DNA of 64,000 nucleotides from contig DASXUY010000054.1 of NCBI GenBank assembly GCA_036504535.1, positions 8,383 through 72,382 of the forward strand, given 5' to 3'. This stretch comes from JARLGU01 sp036504535. Lineage in GTDB: Bacteria; Armatimonadota; Armatimonadia; Armatimonadales; Capsulimonadaceae. Under the pieces are notes generated by a model. The model did no database searches. It was not told where the DNA came from and worked only from the letters and a program-made list of their open reading frames with translations. A program made the translations under genes and the position numbers. Positions 17,459 to 25,478 of the stretch are shown piece by piece. Numbering within the stretch: position 1 is the stretch's first letter; every line of letters begins with the position of its first letter.

Positions 17459-18910
17459 CTACTGCCGACGATGAGCACCGTGTTTGAGTAGTAACTTTAT
17501 GAGCGCTCGCCGAGTCATAGGGTCGCGTTTCGAGCCGCCTTCGCTCTCAAATGATGCAATCTCTAGAGGTGAAATAATCCCCAATGAGCCTGCATAGCAA
17601 TTGATATTTGTACTGGCACCATGCGCGATGAGTAATTTTGCAATCGAAAGTTGCTGGGCAGCACAGGCGTTGAATAGGGCGGTCCTGCCTCCCGGGTCTT
17701 GTGTATTAGCGCGAGCACCGTGTGATAGCAGTGTGGCTGCAATCGTGGGGTTATCGAACGCAGCGGACATGAGTGGGGTCTTGCCTACACGATTGGCCGC
17801 ATTAACGTTGGCACCGCTGCGTACTAACAGCATCGCGGGGGCGATTGAATTGCCTTTCGTGAGCGGGTCAAGAGCAGCGATCAGCGGTACGTCGTCCTTG
17901 CCGGGAATGACAGGATCAACACACGCGCCGTGTGCGATCAGATACTTCATTATCGGAAGAGATCCCGCTTTGCTCGCCGCGTAGAGAGGCGAAGTAGCAC
18001 CGGGATCGCCATCCAAATCGTACCGCACCGTCGTCCAATCCTTATACGGCAGAACCTCTGTGCAGCGAAAGTTAACGTCGGCCCCGTGAGTCACAAGCCG
18101 CTGTACCTTCGCCAACTCGCCGTACAGGCACGCTGCCATGAGTTGGTGGTTCATGCAGGCGAGTCTCGCCTTGGCGGCGTCACGTCGTGGCAAACTCGGC
18201 AGCCGCCGGAGCAGGAACTCAACCGCTACGCTGTCGCCTTGGATCGCTGCCCAATCGAGTCCAGTCGTAAGGGCATTGTGAAGAGCTTGAGACTCACGTG
18301 GGGTGTGCGGCGCATGGACCCTTGCTAGAAGCATCTCCAGGACGCGCATGTTCCTGCCGTCCGCAGCCGCTTCCAGGTTCGTCGTCCTGTTTATTCGCAT
18401 ATAGGGGTCAGCACCCAGGTCCAACAACAGCGCTGCTGTCCTGACGGGATTTGGGAACTCATTTTGGTAAACAGCCGTAAAAAGGGCGTTGGCGGTATCT
18501 GCACCGTGGGCAACGAGCATTCTTGCCATCGCTCTATCATTTAGCACGGCGGCGAAGAAGAGTGGTGTGGCGCGGTCCATGTACGAGTTTACATCCGCGC
18601 CAGCTTTGATTAAATTCTCGGCGGTGGCAACGTCGCCCTCCTTGATGGCAGTTGCGAGAGGAACGTTGACTTCATCTTGCTTGGATGGCGGAGGCATCCA
18701 TGCGGGGATTGGATGTCGCGAAATAGGAATCAAAGGAATGTTGACTTCGTTTTGGGTGGGTGCTGGCGTTATCCGGGCGGGTACTGGAGGGCGGGAGTTT
18801 GCGACCCGCGGGTTAACGTGCTGATGGAACGCGACCGCACCACACGTGCCGATAAAGCAGAGCGCTACTAATAGATGCCATCCGCGCCGCTTGCGATCAC
18901 GACTCGCCAT
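17459..18910 (-). CDS. Membrane-anchored ankyrin-repeat protein, copy B (C-terminally truncated)
   Basis: A 483-residue protein. Residues 1-10 are basic (MASRDRKRRG), followed by one hydrophobic segment LVALCFIGTCGAVAFHQH acting as a signal anchor. A Pro-rich linker contains a duplicated HPIPAWMPP-type stretch. The rest is about eight ankyrin repeats with typical TPLFFAAVLND and GKTPLMSAAFDNP motifs. The first 110 residues are almost identical to the paralogue at 19099-20532. Relative to it, a TAG replaces a Lys codon and removes about 20 C-terminal residues, with further decay beyond. The role is probably protein binding; partners are unknown. Confidence 0.85.
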   Translation of the reverse strand: MASRDRKRRGWHLLVALCFIGTCGAVAFHQHVNPRVANSRPPVPARITPAPTQNEVNIPLIPISRHPIPAWMPPPSKQDEVNVPLATAIKEGDVATAENLIKAGADVNSYMDRATPLFFAAVLNDRAMARMLVAHGADTANALFTAVYQNEFPNPVRTAALLLDLGADPYMRINRTTNLEAAADGRNMRVLEMLLARVHAPHTPRESQALHNALTTGLDWAAIQGDSVAVEFLLRRLPSLPRRDAAKARLACMNHQLMAACLYGELAKVQRLVTHGADVNFRCTEVLPYKDWTTVRYDLDGDPGATSPLYAASKAGSLPIMKYLIAHGACVDPVIPGKDDVPLIAALDPLTKGNSIAPAMLLVRSGANVNAANRVGKTPLMSAAFDNPTIAATLLSHGARANTQDPGGRTALFNACAAQQLSIAKLLIAHGASTNINCYAGSLGIISPLEIASFESEGGSKRDPMTRRALIKLLLKHGAHRRQ

Positions 18911-19008
18911 GAACGTTTCCCTCGTCGTCGCAATCCACCAGTGCTGGGCATTGCGCGGTTACAATGTCGGTACATCACATGTCACTCGGGCTAGGTGCCC
19001 CGTTCCAC

Positions 19009-19096
19009 CACAGCCCGCACGCGAATTGGATCGCCTCCGCTTCATATGTGCTGAACGCGTTCTTGAGCTCCAGGTGGCGGCACTTGTTGATGTACG
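19009..19096 (-). pseudogene. Duplicated 3' tail of the pafA gene, second copy
   Basis: The minus strand gives YINKCRHLELKNAFSTYEAE then AIQFACGL, matching the PafA C-terminus YINKRRYLELKNPFSTYEEE-ATQFASGL. It begins three bases after the ankyrin A stop codon and has lost its own stop. The following 100 bp (to 18911) copy the pafA-ankyrin spacer, so the duplication break lies exactly between ankyrin A and this tail. Confidence 0.85.
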
Positions 19097-19098
19097 GT

Positions 19099-20532
19099 TC
19101 ACGATGCTGTCGAACTCCAGTCGATATTGAAAACGTCCTTGTATGTAAATCCGGAAGCGTCTTTGTGCCGAGGATTGGCTCCATGATTGAGTAATAGTTT
19201 GATAAGCGATCGTCTGATATTCGGGTCACACTTTACGCCATTGACGCTCCTAAACGACGCCATCTCCAGCGGTGAGGCGATCCCGTAGCAAGAGCCTCCA
19301 TCGCCACAAATGTTCGAGCTCGCGCCGTGCGCGATCAGCATCTTCGCTACCGACAGCTGCTGAAACGTGCAGGCACGAAACAGAGCGGTACGGCCCAGCT
19401 TGTCCTGAGTATTAACTCGTGCGCCGTGTGAGAGGAGGGTGGCTACACGCGAAGGGTTATCGAAAGCAGCATACATAAGCGGCGTTTCGCCAACAGCGTT
19501 GGCTACATTCACACTTGCACCGTGCTCCAATAAGAGCCCCACGGCGGCCATTCGGTTAGCGCTAGATAACGAGGCGATGGCGGCATTAATTGGTGGGTTA
19601 TCCTTGCCTATCTTCGCAGCATTGACGCACGCCCCGTGTGCCAACAAATACCTCATGACGCTCAGTGCCCCGGCTCCACTAGCTGCAGAAAGTGGTGTTT
19701 CAGCAGCTCGGTTGCCTTCCAACGGATAATATTCCCCGTTCATCCACTCAAAATTCACGTCCGCTCCCCGCGCAATGAGCAACTCCGCTCTTCGCAAGTC
19801 CGCTGCATGGCAAGCCATTAGAAGTTCATGGTTAAGGCAGTCACGCCGTGCCCCAGCGGCATCGTTTGCCGGAAGATCGGGGAGCCGCCTTAGTAGAAAC
19901 TCAACGGCAACACTGTCACCGAGCTTGCAAGCCCGGTCGAGGCCTATTGTTAAAGAATTGCGGAGCACTCGTGCCTCGCGGTCGGAGCGCGGAGCGTGGA
20001 TTTTGGAGATAATAAACTCAAGTACCGGCATACTGCTGGAATTCGCTGCTGTTTCAAGGTTGGTGTGAGTCGCGTCCGCGCTGTCCCCCTCATCGAAGTA
20101 CGGATCGGCCCCGACTTCCAACAATCTGTCGACTGTTCTTATCTGGTGAGGGTAATCGTTAAAGCAAACAGCCGTAGAAAGGGCGTTGGCGGTATCTGCA
20201 CCGTGGGCAACGAGCATTCTTGCCATCGCTTTATCGTTTAGCACGGCGGCGAAAAAGAGTGGCGTGGCGCCGTCCATGTAGGAGTCAACATCTGCGCCAG
20301 CTTTGATTAGCTTCTCGGCGGTGGCTAGGTCCCCCTCCTTGATGGCAGTTGCGAGAGGAACGTTGACTTCATCTTGCTTGGATAGCGGAGGCATCCAAGC
20401 GGGGATTGGATGGCGCGAGGTAGCGACTGGCGGGTTAACGTGCTGATGGAACGCGACCGCACCACACGTGCCGATAAAGCAGAGCGCTACCAATAGATGC
20501 AATCCGCGCCGCTTGCGGTCACGACTCGCCAT
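19099..20532 (-). CDS. Membrane-anchored ankyrin-repeat protein, copy A
   Basis: A 477-residue protein with the same basic N-terminus and single hydrophobic anchor as copy B. After a short linker containing HPIPAWMPPLSKQDEVNVPL come about eight ankyrin repeats (GATPLFFAAVLNDKAMARML, GETPLMYAAFDNPSRVATLL). The C-terminus continues as HKDASGFTYKDVFNIDWSS, which copy B has lost. It starts 98 bp downstream of pafA on the same strand and may be co-transcribed with it. Repeats probably face the periplasm or cytoplasm depending on anchor orientation, which cannot be decided here. Confidence 0.88.
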   Translation of the reverse strand: MASRDRKRRGLHLLVALCFIGTCGAVAFHQHVNPPVATSRHPIPAWMPPLSKQDEVNVPLATAIKEGDLATAEKLIKAGADVDSYMDGATPLFFAAVLNDKAMARMLVAHGADTANALSTAVCFNDYPHQIRTVDRLLEVGADPYFDEGDSADATHTNLETAANSSSMPVLEFIISKIHAPRSDREARVLRNSLTIGLDRACKLGDSVAVEFLLRRLPDLPANDAAGARRDCLNHELLMACHAADLRRAELLIARGADVNFEWMNGEYYPLEGNRAAETPLSAASGAGALSVMRYLLAHGACVNAAKIGKDNPPINAAIASLSSANRMAAVGLLLEHGASVNVANAVGETPLMYAAFDNPSRVATLLSHGARVNTQDKLGRTALFRACTFQQLSVAKMLIAHGASSNICGDGGSCYGIASPLEMASFRSVNGVKCDPNIRRSLIKLLLNHGANPRHKDASGFTYKDVFNIDWSSTAS

Positions 20533-20630
20533 GAACGTTTCCCTCGTCGTCGCAACGCTCCAGTGCTGGGCATTGCGCGGTTACAACGTCGGTACATCAC
20601 ATGTCTCTCGGGCTAGGTGCCCCGCCGCGC

Positions 20631-22106
20631 CTACAACCCGCTGGCGAACTGCGTGGCTTCTTCCTCGTACGTGCTGAACGGGTTCTTCAGTTCGAGGTAG
20701 CGGCGCTTGTTGATGTAGATCAGGTCCCAGTCGATCACGTAGTCACGTGCCGATTGGGCGAGCAGCTTTTCGATCACCACGCCACGCCCTTTGGCGCGCG
20801 TGTTGGTGGGCGGCTTGAGGGTTGCTTCGATAATCGCGAGGTCGTTGGTTTCGCGCTTGATCAGGCCAGACTGTTCGAGGCCGTAATAGAGACCGGTAGC
20901 GGGATCGACGTTGTGGTATTCGAGGTCGATGGAGTGCAGGATATCGTCGCCCCAGCGCACATCGGGCTCGGCTTCCATGTAATCTTCGATCATCTTGCGC
21001 TTGGCGACCCAGTCCAGCTTGTCGACCAGCTGCATCGGGTCGGTTTCCAGCTTGTTCAGGGTGTCTTCCCACTCAGCCAGCACGTAATCGGTCTGCTCGT
21101 CACGCCCCTTGAAGTTCTCGATGGCGCGCGCGAGGTAGATCCGCTGCAAGTCGACGGCGCCGATGGTGCTGCCATCCTTCAGCCGAACGGTCCACTTCCA
21201 CGAAGGGTCGCGGGAGACAGTCTTCAGCGCTTCGAGCGGGTCGGCCAGCTCCGTGTCGCCTAGCGGTATGCCGCTCTCGATCAGGTCGAGGACGATACTG
21301 GTCGTGCCTACCTTCATAAGCGTGGCGTACTCCGACATGTTGCACTCGCCGAAAAGTATGTGCAGGCGGTGCAGGTTCGAGTAGTTGTAATACGAATCCC
21401 ATTTCGGGTTGATGATGGCCCGGTTGAAACGAACACGCCCGCTAATGGTCTTGACGATGTGATCGGCACGCTGCGAGAGCTGGTAGTCAATCGTGGGATC
21501 GACTTCGACACCGTAGAAGTTGCCCACCCATTGATAGTCCACCTCGTAGTCCGAGATGGTCATGATATTGTTCTTGAGGCTCTTATAGTTGAGTCGGTGG
21601 CCGCCGACACGCCCTACCCCGGCGAATATCTGGCGGGTGACGAGGAATGGCAGCAGGGTAGCGAGGGCGTCGAGGAACGAGCGGTCGTCGATGCCGACGA
21701 GGTAATTTTCATGGCAGCCGAATGTGTGCCCGCCAAAGTGGTCCACGCTGTTCGAGTGGAACGAGACCTTGTCTTCCAGCTCAAGCTCCCGCAGGAACCG
21801 CTGCAGCATGACGCGGCCCGCCTTGTCGTAGCGCACTGCATCCACGAAATCGGTGCATTCAGGCGTCGCGTATTCCATGTGCGACCCAACAGCGTCGATG
21901 TAGAGACGGCCGCCTGACCGCAGAAAACCGCCGCATCGGGCTGGCTCGAACGCGTAGTCGCGCGCATGCAGATCAATGACGCCAACCTTGTCCTTGTAGA
22001 ACGCGTGGTCCTTGATTATCTCGACAACCTGCTCGGCATTGCCGATCGAGTCATCCTTGATCAAGCAGCCGAACTCGGTCTCAATCCCAAAAATCCGTTT
22101 GTCCAT
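20631..22106 (-). CDS. pafA: Pup-ligase family protein (PafA/Dop superfamily, PafA-like)
   Basis: A 491-residue protein. The N-terminal GIETEFG aligns with mycobacterial PafA and keeps the metal-binding Glu9 and Glu11. RLYIDAVGSHMEYATPEC carries the catalytic-base Asp71 and the GSHxEYAT motif of PafA rather than the Dop AHPEYS. RLHILFGECNMSEYATLMKVGT and LDWVAKRKMIEDY are also PafA-like. The N-terminal insert is about 50 residues, longer than PafA (36) but lacking the full Dop loop. PafA joins Pup (or UBact in some Gram-negative phyla) to lysines with ATP. No tag, proteasome or ATPase gene is seen here. Two ankyrin genes follow. Confidence 0.88.
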   Translation of the reverse strand: MDKRIFGIETEFGCLIKDDSIGNAEQVVEIIKDHAFYKDKVGVIDLHARDYAFEPARCGGFLRSGGRLYIDAVGSHMEYATPECTDFVDAVRYDKAGRVMLQRFLRELELEDKVSFHSNSVDHFGGHTFGCHENYLVGIDDRSFLDALATLLPFLVTRQIFAGVGRVGGHRLNYKSLKNNIMTISDYEVDYQWVGNFYGVEVDPTIDYQLSQRADHIVKTISGRVRFNRAIINPKWDSYYNYSNLHRLHILFGECNMSEYATLMKVGTTSIVLDLIESGIPLGDTELADPLEALKTVSRDPSWKWTVRLKDGSTIGAVDLQRIYLARAIENFKGRDEQTDYVLAEWEDTLNKLETDPMQLVDKLDWVAKRKMIEDYMEAEPDVRWGDDILHSIDLEYHNVDPATGLYYGLEQSGLIKRETNDLAIIEATLKPPTNTRAKGRGVVIEKLLAQSARDYVIDWDLIYINKRRYLELKNPFSTYEEEATQFASGL

Positions 22107-22356
22107 ACGTCAACTACGCCTCTATCCTTACGAAACGTTGCGAGCGTTGCGGGAATACACTGAAATGGTACCCCATCTCGATGGTCGCTCATTCGTGATA
22201 AGAACACGTGACTAGTGGGCATAGTTCGCCGCTTTTTGACGGCTAGGCATAACGGGTGCCAAACTGGGTGATCGAAACGCTGGTTACAAACGCGAACGAA
22301 GCCGTCGCCACCCTTTTATAAAAAAGGCCCAGCGGCCCGAGCGTTCCTAAACGACG

Positions 22357-24228
22357 CTACCCGACGCGTACATACACGGCGTAAGGCTCGTCGCGAACAT
22401 CGTTCAGTGGGATAAAGCGGGTGCCGACAGGCTGGCCGACGGTGCGCCACGTGCCCGCGTTCCACCAACCGTGGTGGCGCTCACGGTCCGGGGTGAGCAG
22501 CGTCGCAGGCGCAGCGGGGTCGCCGACTAGCGCGCGGTCTTCGTCGGTCAGTGCGGCGAGGACGAGCGGTCCATCGACAAATGCGACGGCGTGCGGATCG
22601 TCGGGCAGCGGCACGGCGACGAGCGCAGTGCGGAATTCGACGTGAACGGTCTGCGCGGCCCACCCGCGAACAAGGGTCACAACAGAACCCGGAGCGGCGG
22701 TAACGGGCGGTTCGGTCGCGACGGTTACCGTCGCCTCGCCGTTCACCCACTCGGGGATACGCAGTTTCAGCGGAAACCGCGTCGGCTCCAGTGCTGCTAC
22801 GGTGATATCGTAAACGTAGGCGTTGGGCCGATGCGCCGGGATAGGCTGGTTGTGGACGTGCTGTATGGCCGTGTGGCCGGCTTGCGAGAACTTCTGCCCC
22901 ATGGCGACTCCCCGCTGCGTATCCTGCGCGACAGTTAGCGTCACGCTCTTATCGCCTACGTTCAGTGTCGTGATTGACGGCAGATACTGTGCGACCACAA
23001 CTCCTTCGGCGTCGGTGAAAACAAGCGCATCGTCGACACCCGCATGGGCCTGCATCAGTGTGCCGTGGCAGCACCAGAAATCGTTCGTGGGCGAGCCCCA
23101 CGTCTTCGTGCTTCCCGCGCCGAGTGGCAGGAAGTAGGTCACCATGCCGGTATCGGGGTTCTGCTGGGCGAGGATGGCGTTCACATAGTTGCGCTCCCAG
23201 TAAGCGGCGTATACGGCGTCGCCAGTCCACGTGTGCAATGTGCGCGCGAGCCGCATCATGTTGTAGACGGTGCAGTGCTCGTGCGGGCTCTGCAGGCGTG
23301 CCGACAGGCTGAACGGCGACGTCCACACCTCGCCGTTGGAGCTGCCGCCCGTAACGAATGAGCCGCGATCGGTGACGGCGGCGCGCCAAAACGCTTCCAC
23401 TACGCTTCGATATCGCTCGTCGCCTGTCACTTCGTAGGCTCTCGCCGCGCCAAGGATCTCGGGGATCTGGGTGTTCGCGTGCTTGTTGGTGAGCACATCG
23501 TCGCCCTCAAGCAGCCTGTCGAAGAAACGGCGGCGGTCGTAACGGCGAATAAGCTCGCGGTGCGTCGGGTCGCCGGTGACGCCGTAAAGCGTGGCCCACG
23601 TTTCCAGCATCCCGCCCGTCTCCCAGTCGAGGATATTGTCCATCTGCTCGTTGCTAAAGTCCTGCGTCCAGCGCGAGCACCAGGCTGTAAATCGCGTAGC
23701 GATCTTGAGCGCATCTGTGTCGCCAAGGGCGGCATGTACATCGAGCAGGCCCATGAACAGCTTGTGCAACGTATACTGGGGCGCCCACACGTACTCCCCT
23801 TTCACGATCCGGTGAAGGTAGCTTTGCGGAAACGACCCCGCCCACTCGCCCCCATTCGCTGCTTGGCAACGAGCCAACTCGGCGACAACATGGCTGAGCT
23901 TTGCGCGCAACTGGCCATCGCCAGTCTGCGCCACGATCCTCGCTGCGGCCGACATCCAGTGGCCCAGAATATGCCCGCGCAGCTCACATGTCACCGACTC
24001 CCATCCCCAATGCCACGTCGTCGGTCCATCCTGCGTGGCGACACCGATGGTCGTTCCCGCCGACCCGGAATAGCCCCACAGCCCTGCTTCGAGCAGGTAT
24101 GGCCGCAGCAGGTTCTCGGCTGTGAGCGATGCGACATACCGATGGTTAAGATCGAATCGCGCCTTGAATGTGCTCTCGGTGAGTTTCGTTTGCCCAGCGG
24201 ACATCGGCATGAGGCGTGTGTAGGTCAT
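22357..24228 (-). CDS. GH127-family beta-L-arabinofuranosidase (DUF1680)
   Basis: A 623-residue protein with an alpha/alpha-barrel core. The family zinc/catalytic region is visible: the active-site cysteine lies in DFWCCHGT and the conserved Glu/Cys in SPHEHCTVYNMMRL. The N-terminus matches the pattern SGYTG-like WGYSGSAGTTIG and GHILGHWMSAAA. There is no signal peptide, so it acts in the cytoplasm on imported arabino-oligosaccharides. The ATG at 24228 is chosen because GGAG lies eight bases upstream, inside the alternative start at 24240. A MITE-like element begins 24 bp upstream. Confidence 0.9.
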   Translation of the reverse strand: MTYTRLMPMSAGQTKLTESTFKARFDLNHRYVASLTAENLLRPYLLEAGLWGYSGSAGTTIGVATQDGPTTWHWGWESVTCELRGHILGHWMSAAARIVAQTGDGQLRAKLSHVVAELARCQAANGGEWAGSFPQSYLHRIVKGEYVWAPQYTLHKLFMGLLDVHAALGDTDALKIATRFTAWCSRWTQDFSNEQMDNILDWETGGMLETWATLYGVTGDPTHRELIRRYDRRRFFDRLLEGDDVLTNKHANTQIPEILGAARAYEVTGDERYRSVVEAFWRAAVTDRGSFVTGGSSNGEVWTSPFSLSARLQSPHEHCTVYNMMRLARTLHTWTGDAVYAAYWERNYVNAILAQQNPDTGMVTYFLPLGAGSTKTWGSPTNDFWCCHGTLMQAHAGVDDALVFTDAEGVVVAQYLPSITTLNVGDKSVTLTVAQDTQRGVAMGQKFSQAGHTAIQHVHNQPIPAHRPNAYVYDITVAALEPTRFPLKLRIPEWVNGEATVTVATEPPVTAAPGSVVTLVRGWAAQTVHVEFRTALVAVPLPDDPHAVAFVDGPLVLAALTDEDRALVGDPAAPATLLTPDRERHHGWWNAGTWRTVGQPVGTRFIPLNDVRDEPYAVYVRVG

Positions 24229-24251
24229 ATCTTGCTCCAACGCATTACTTG

Positions 24252-24523
24252 ACGAGTTTTGCTAGTTCGATAACAGGAGTAAGTAGCTTATTCCGAGCTG
24301 AGTTGTGCGAAGCGACAACCCACCCGCCCGAAACGGGATGGAAACTTGCTTGGGCACTACGATTCTTGTGATTGGCAATGCCTCAGCCAGTTTCCTTCCC
24401 GTTGCGGGAAGGTGCCGAGTCCGCGAGGCGGATGGGTCCGCGCGAAACGTATCTCGTCGTAGCCGAGCTAGGTCGCGGCCAACGATTATCAACAGCGGTC
24501 AAATTCGAACTAGCAAAACTCGT
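24252..24523. mobile_element. MITE-like element with 19-bp perfect terminal inverted repeats
   Basis: ACGAGTTTTGCTAGTTCGA (24252-24270) is repeated exactly in inverse at 24505-24523. Inside, a second inverted pair occurs: CACCCGCCCGAAACGGGATG (from 24321) against GTTTCCTTCCCGTTGCGGGA (from 24390). TTACT flanks both sides (24245-24249 and 24523-24527), a possible target duplication. No transposase is encoded. It sits immediately upstream of the GH127 ribosome site and must be crossed by, or supply, that gene's promoter. Confidence 0.65.
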
Positions 24524-24540
24524 TACTAAGTTCCAGTGGG

Positions 24541-25010
24541 TCGGAGACCCTATCCTCAATTACTAACCACGTACTTCAGTGCGTGGTGGCTCTTCGATGC
24601 CGTGATCAACCCATGCAACGTGGCCCCGCCCAATTTCCTGTGGGTCGGAGACCCTATCCTCAATTACTAACCACTACTTCAGTGCGTGGTGGCTCTTCGA
24701 CACCTTGATCAACCCATGCAACGTGTTTCCGCCGCCGTTATCCTGTGGGTCGGAGACCCTATCCTCAATTACTAACCACGTACTTCAGTGCGTGGTGGCT
24801 CTTCGATGCCGTGATCAACCCCTGCAACGTGGCTCCGCCGTCTTTATCCTGTGGGTCGGAGACCCTATCCTCAATAACTAACCACGTACTTCAGTGCGTG
24901 GTGGCTCTTCGATGCCGTGATCAACCCATGCAACGTGGCTCCGCCGCCGTTATCCTGTGGGTCGGAGACCCTATCCTCATTTACTAACCACGTACTTTAG
25001 TGCGTGGTGG
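24541..25010. repeat. Tandem repeat, about 105 bp, four full copies and a fifth partial
   Basis: Units begin at 24541, 24645, 24750, 24856 and 24962 (periods 104, 105, 106, 106), each starting TCGGAGACCCTATCCTCA. Copies are about 90% or more identical by eye. Each unit contains CCACGTAC-TTCA-GTGCGTGG, an 8-bp stem with tetraloop allowing one G-U pair (unit 2 has lost two bases there). There is no open frame. The array is not CRISPR: units are contiguous without unique spacers. Confidence 0.92.
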
Positions 25011-25055
25011 CGTCATCAGTGCGTGGTGGCGTCATCAGTGCGTGGTGGCTTCTCA
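25001..25055. repeat. 19-bp triplication at the end of the tandem array
   Basis: TGCGTGGTGGCGTCATCAG at 25001-25019 is repeated exactly at 25020-25038 and then, with changes, at 25039-25055. It derives from the hairpin of the larger repeat and suggests slippage at this structure. Confidence 0.85.
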
Positions 25056-25478
25056 GCGTCACCAGACATCACGGTATAGTGGACCCAATCCTCATTCACT
25101 ACCCGTACCTCCCAGCCCATGCTGCCTCCAAGACCTATCCACTACCCTTTCCCCAAACATACAAACATACGAACTTATTTTACACTCATATTGATATAAT
25201 ATCCCCAAATAAGTGGTACAATTTCAGTAGAGGCGAATAACCCAAAGCGGTCGCCCTCCATACCTTGACAACCTACCGCGATGCATCAGCATGCACCGAT
25301 CCATACCCCATGGTGCCGCAAGACTCGCGTGCGGGGCGCACACCGCGCATGATTTCGCCCAACACGCATATTATGCGCGGTAAATTCGACCCCTTATGCT
25401 TATTATCCACTAATTTCATACCACTCACGAGGAAAACTCATACCCACCTCCTTTTTCAAAATTATGAGCGAGTACAGC
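25056..25478. other. Gene-free stretch following the tandem repeats
   Basis: No credible gene is seen. It contains a diverged echo of the repeat (GGACCCAATCCTCATTCACTA near 25081), an A/T-rich segment with TATAAT at about 25194-25199, and no recognisable RNA. It probably belongs to the same non-coding island. Confidence 0.45.

Noticed and set aside
22107..22356. Pup or UBact gene directly upstream of pafA
   Set aside because: Only very short minus-strand frames exist there (for example a 20-codon one), none ending with the expected Gly-Gln or Gly-Glu.
24541..25055. CRISPR array
   Set aside because: Units are about 105 bp and directly adjacent, with no unique spacers and no cas genes in the window.
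24541..25055. Integron attC array
   Set aside because: No GTTRRRY/RYYYAAC core pairs, no cassette genes between units and no integrase.
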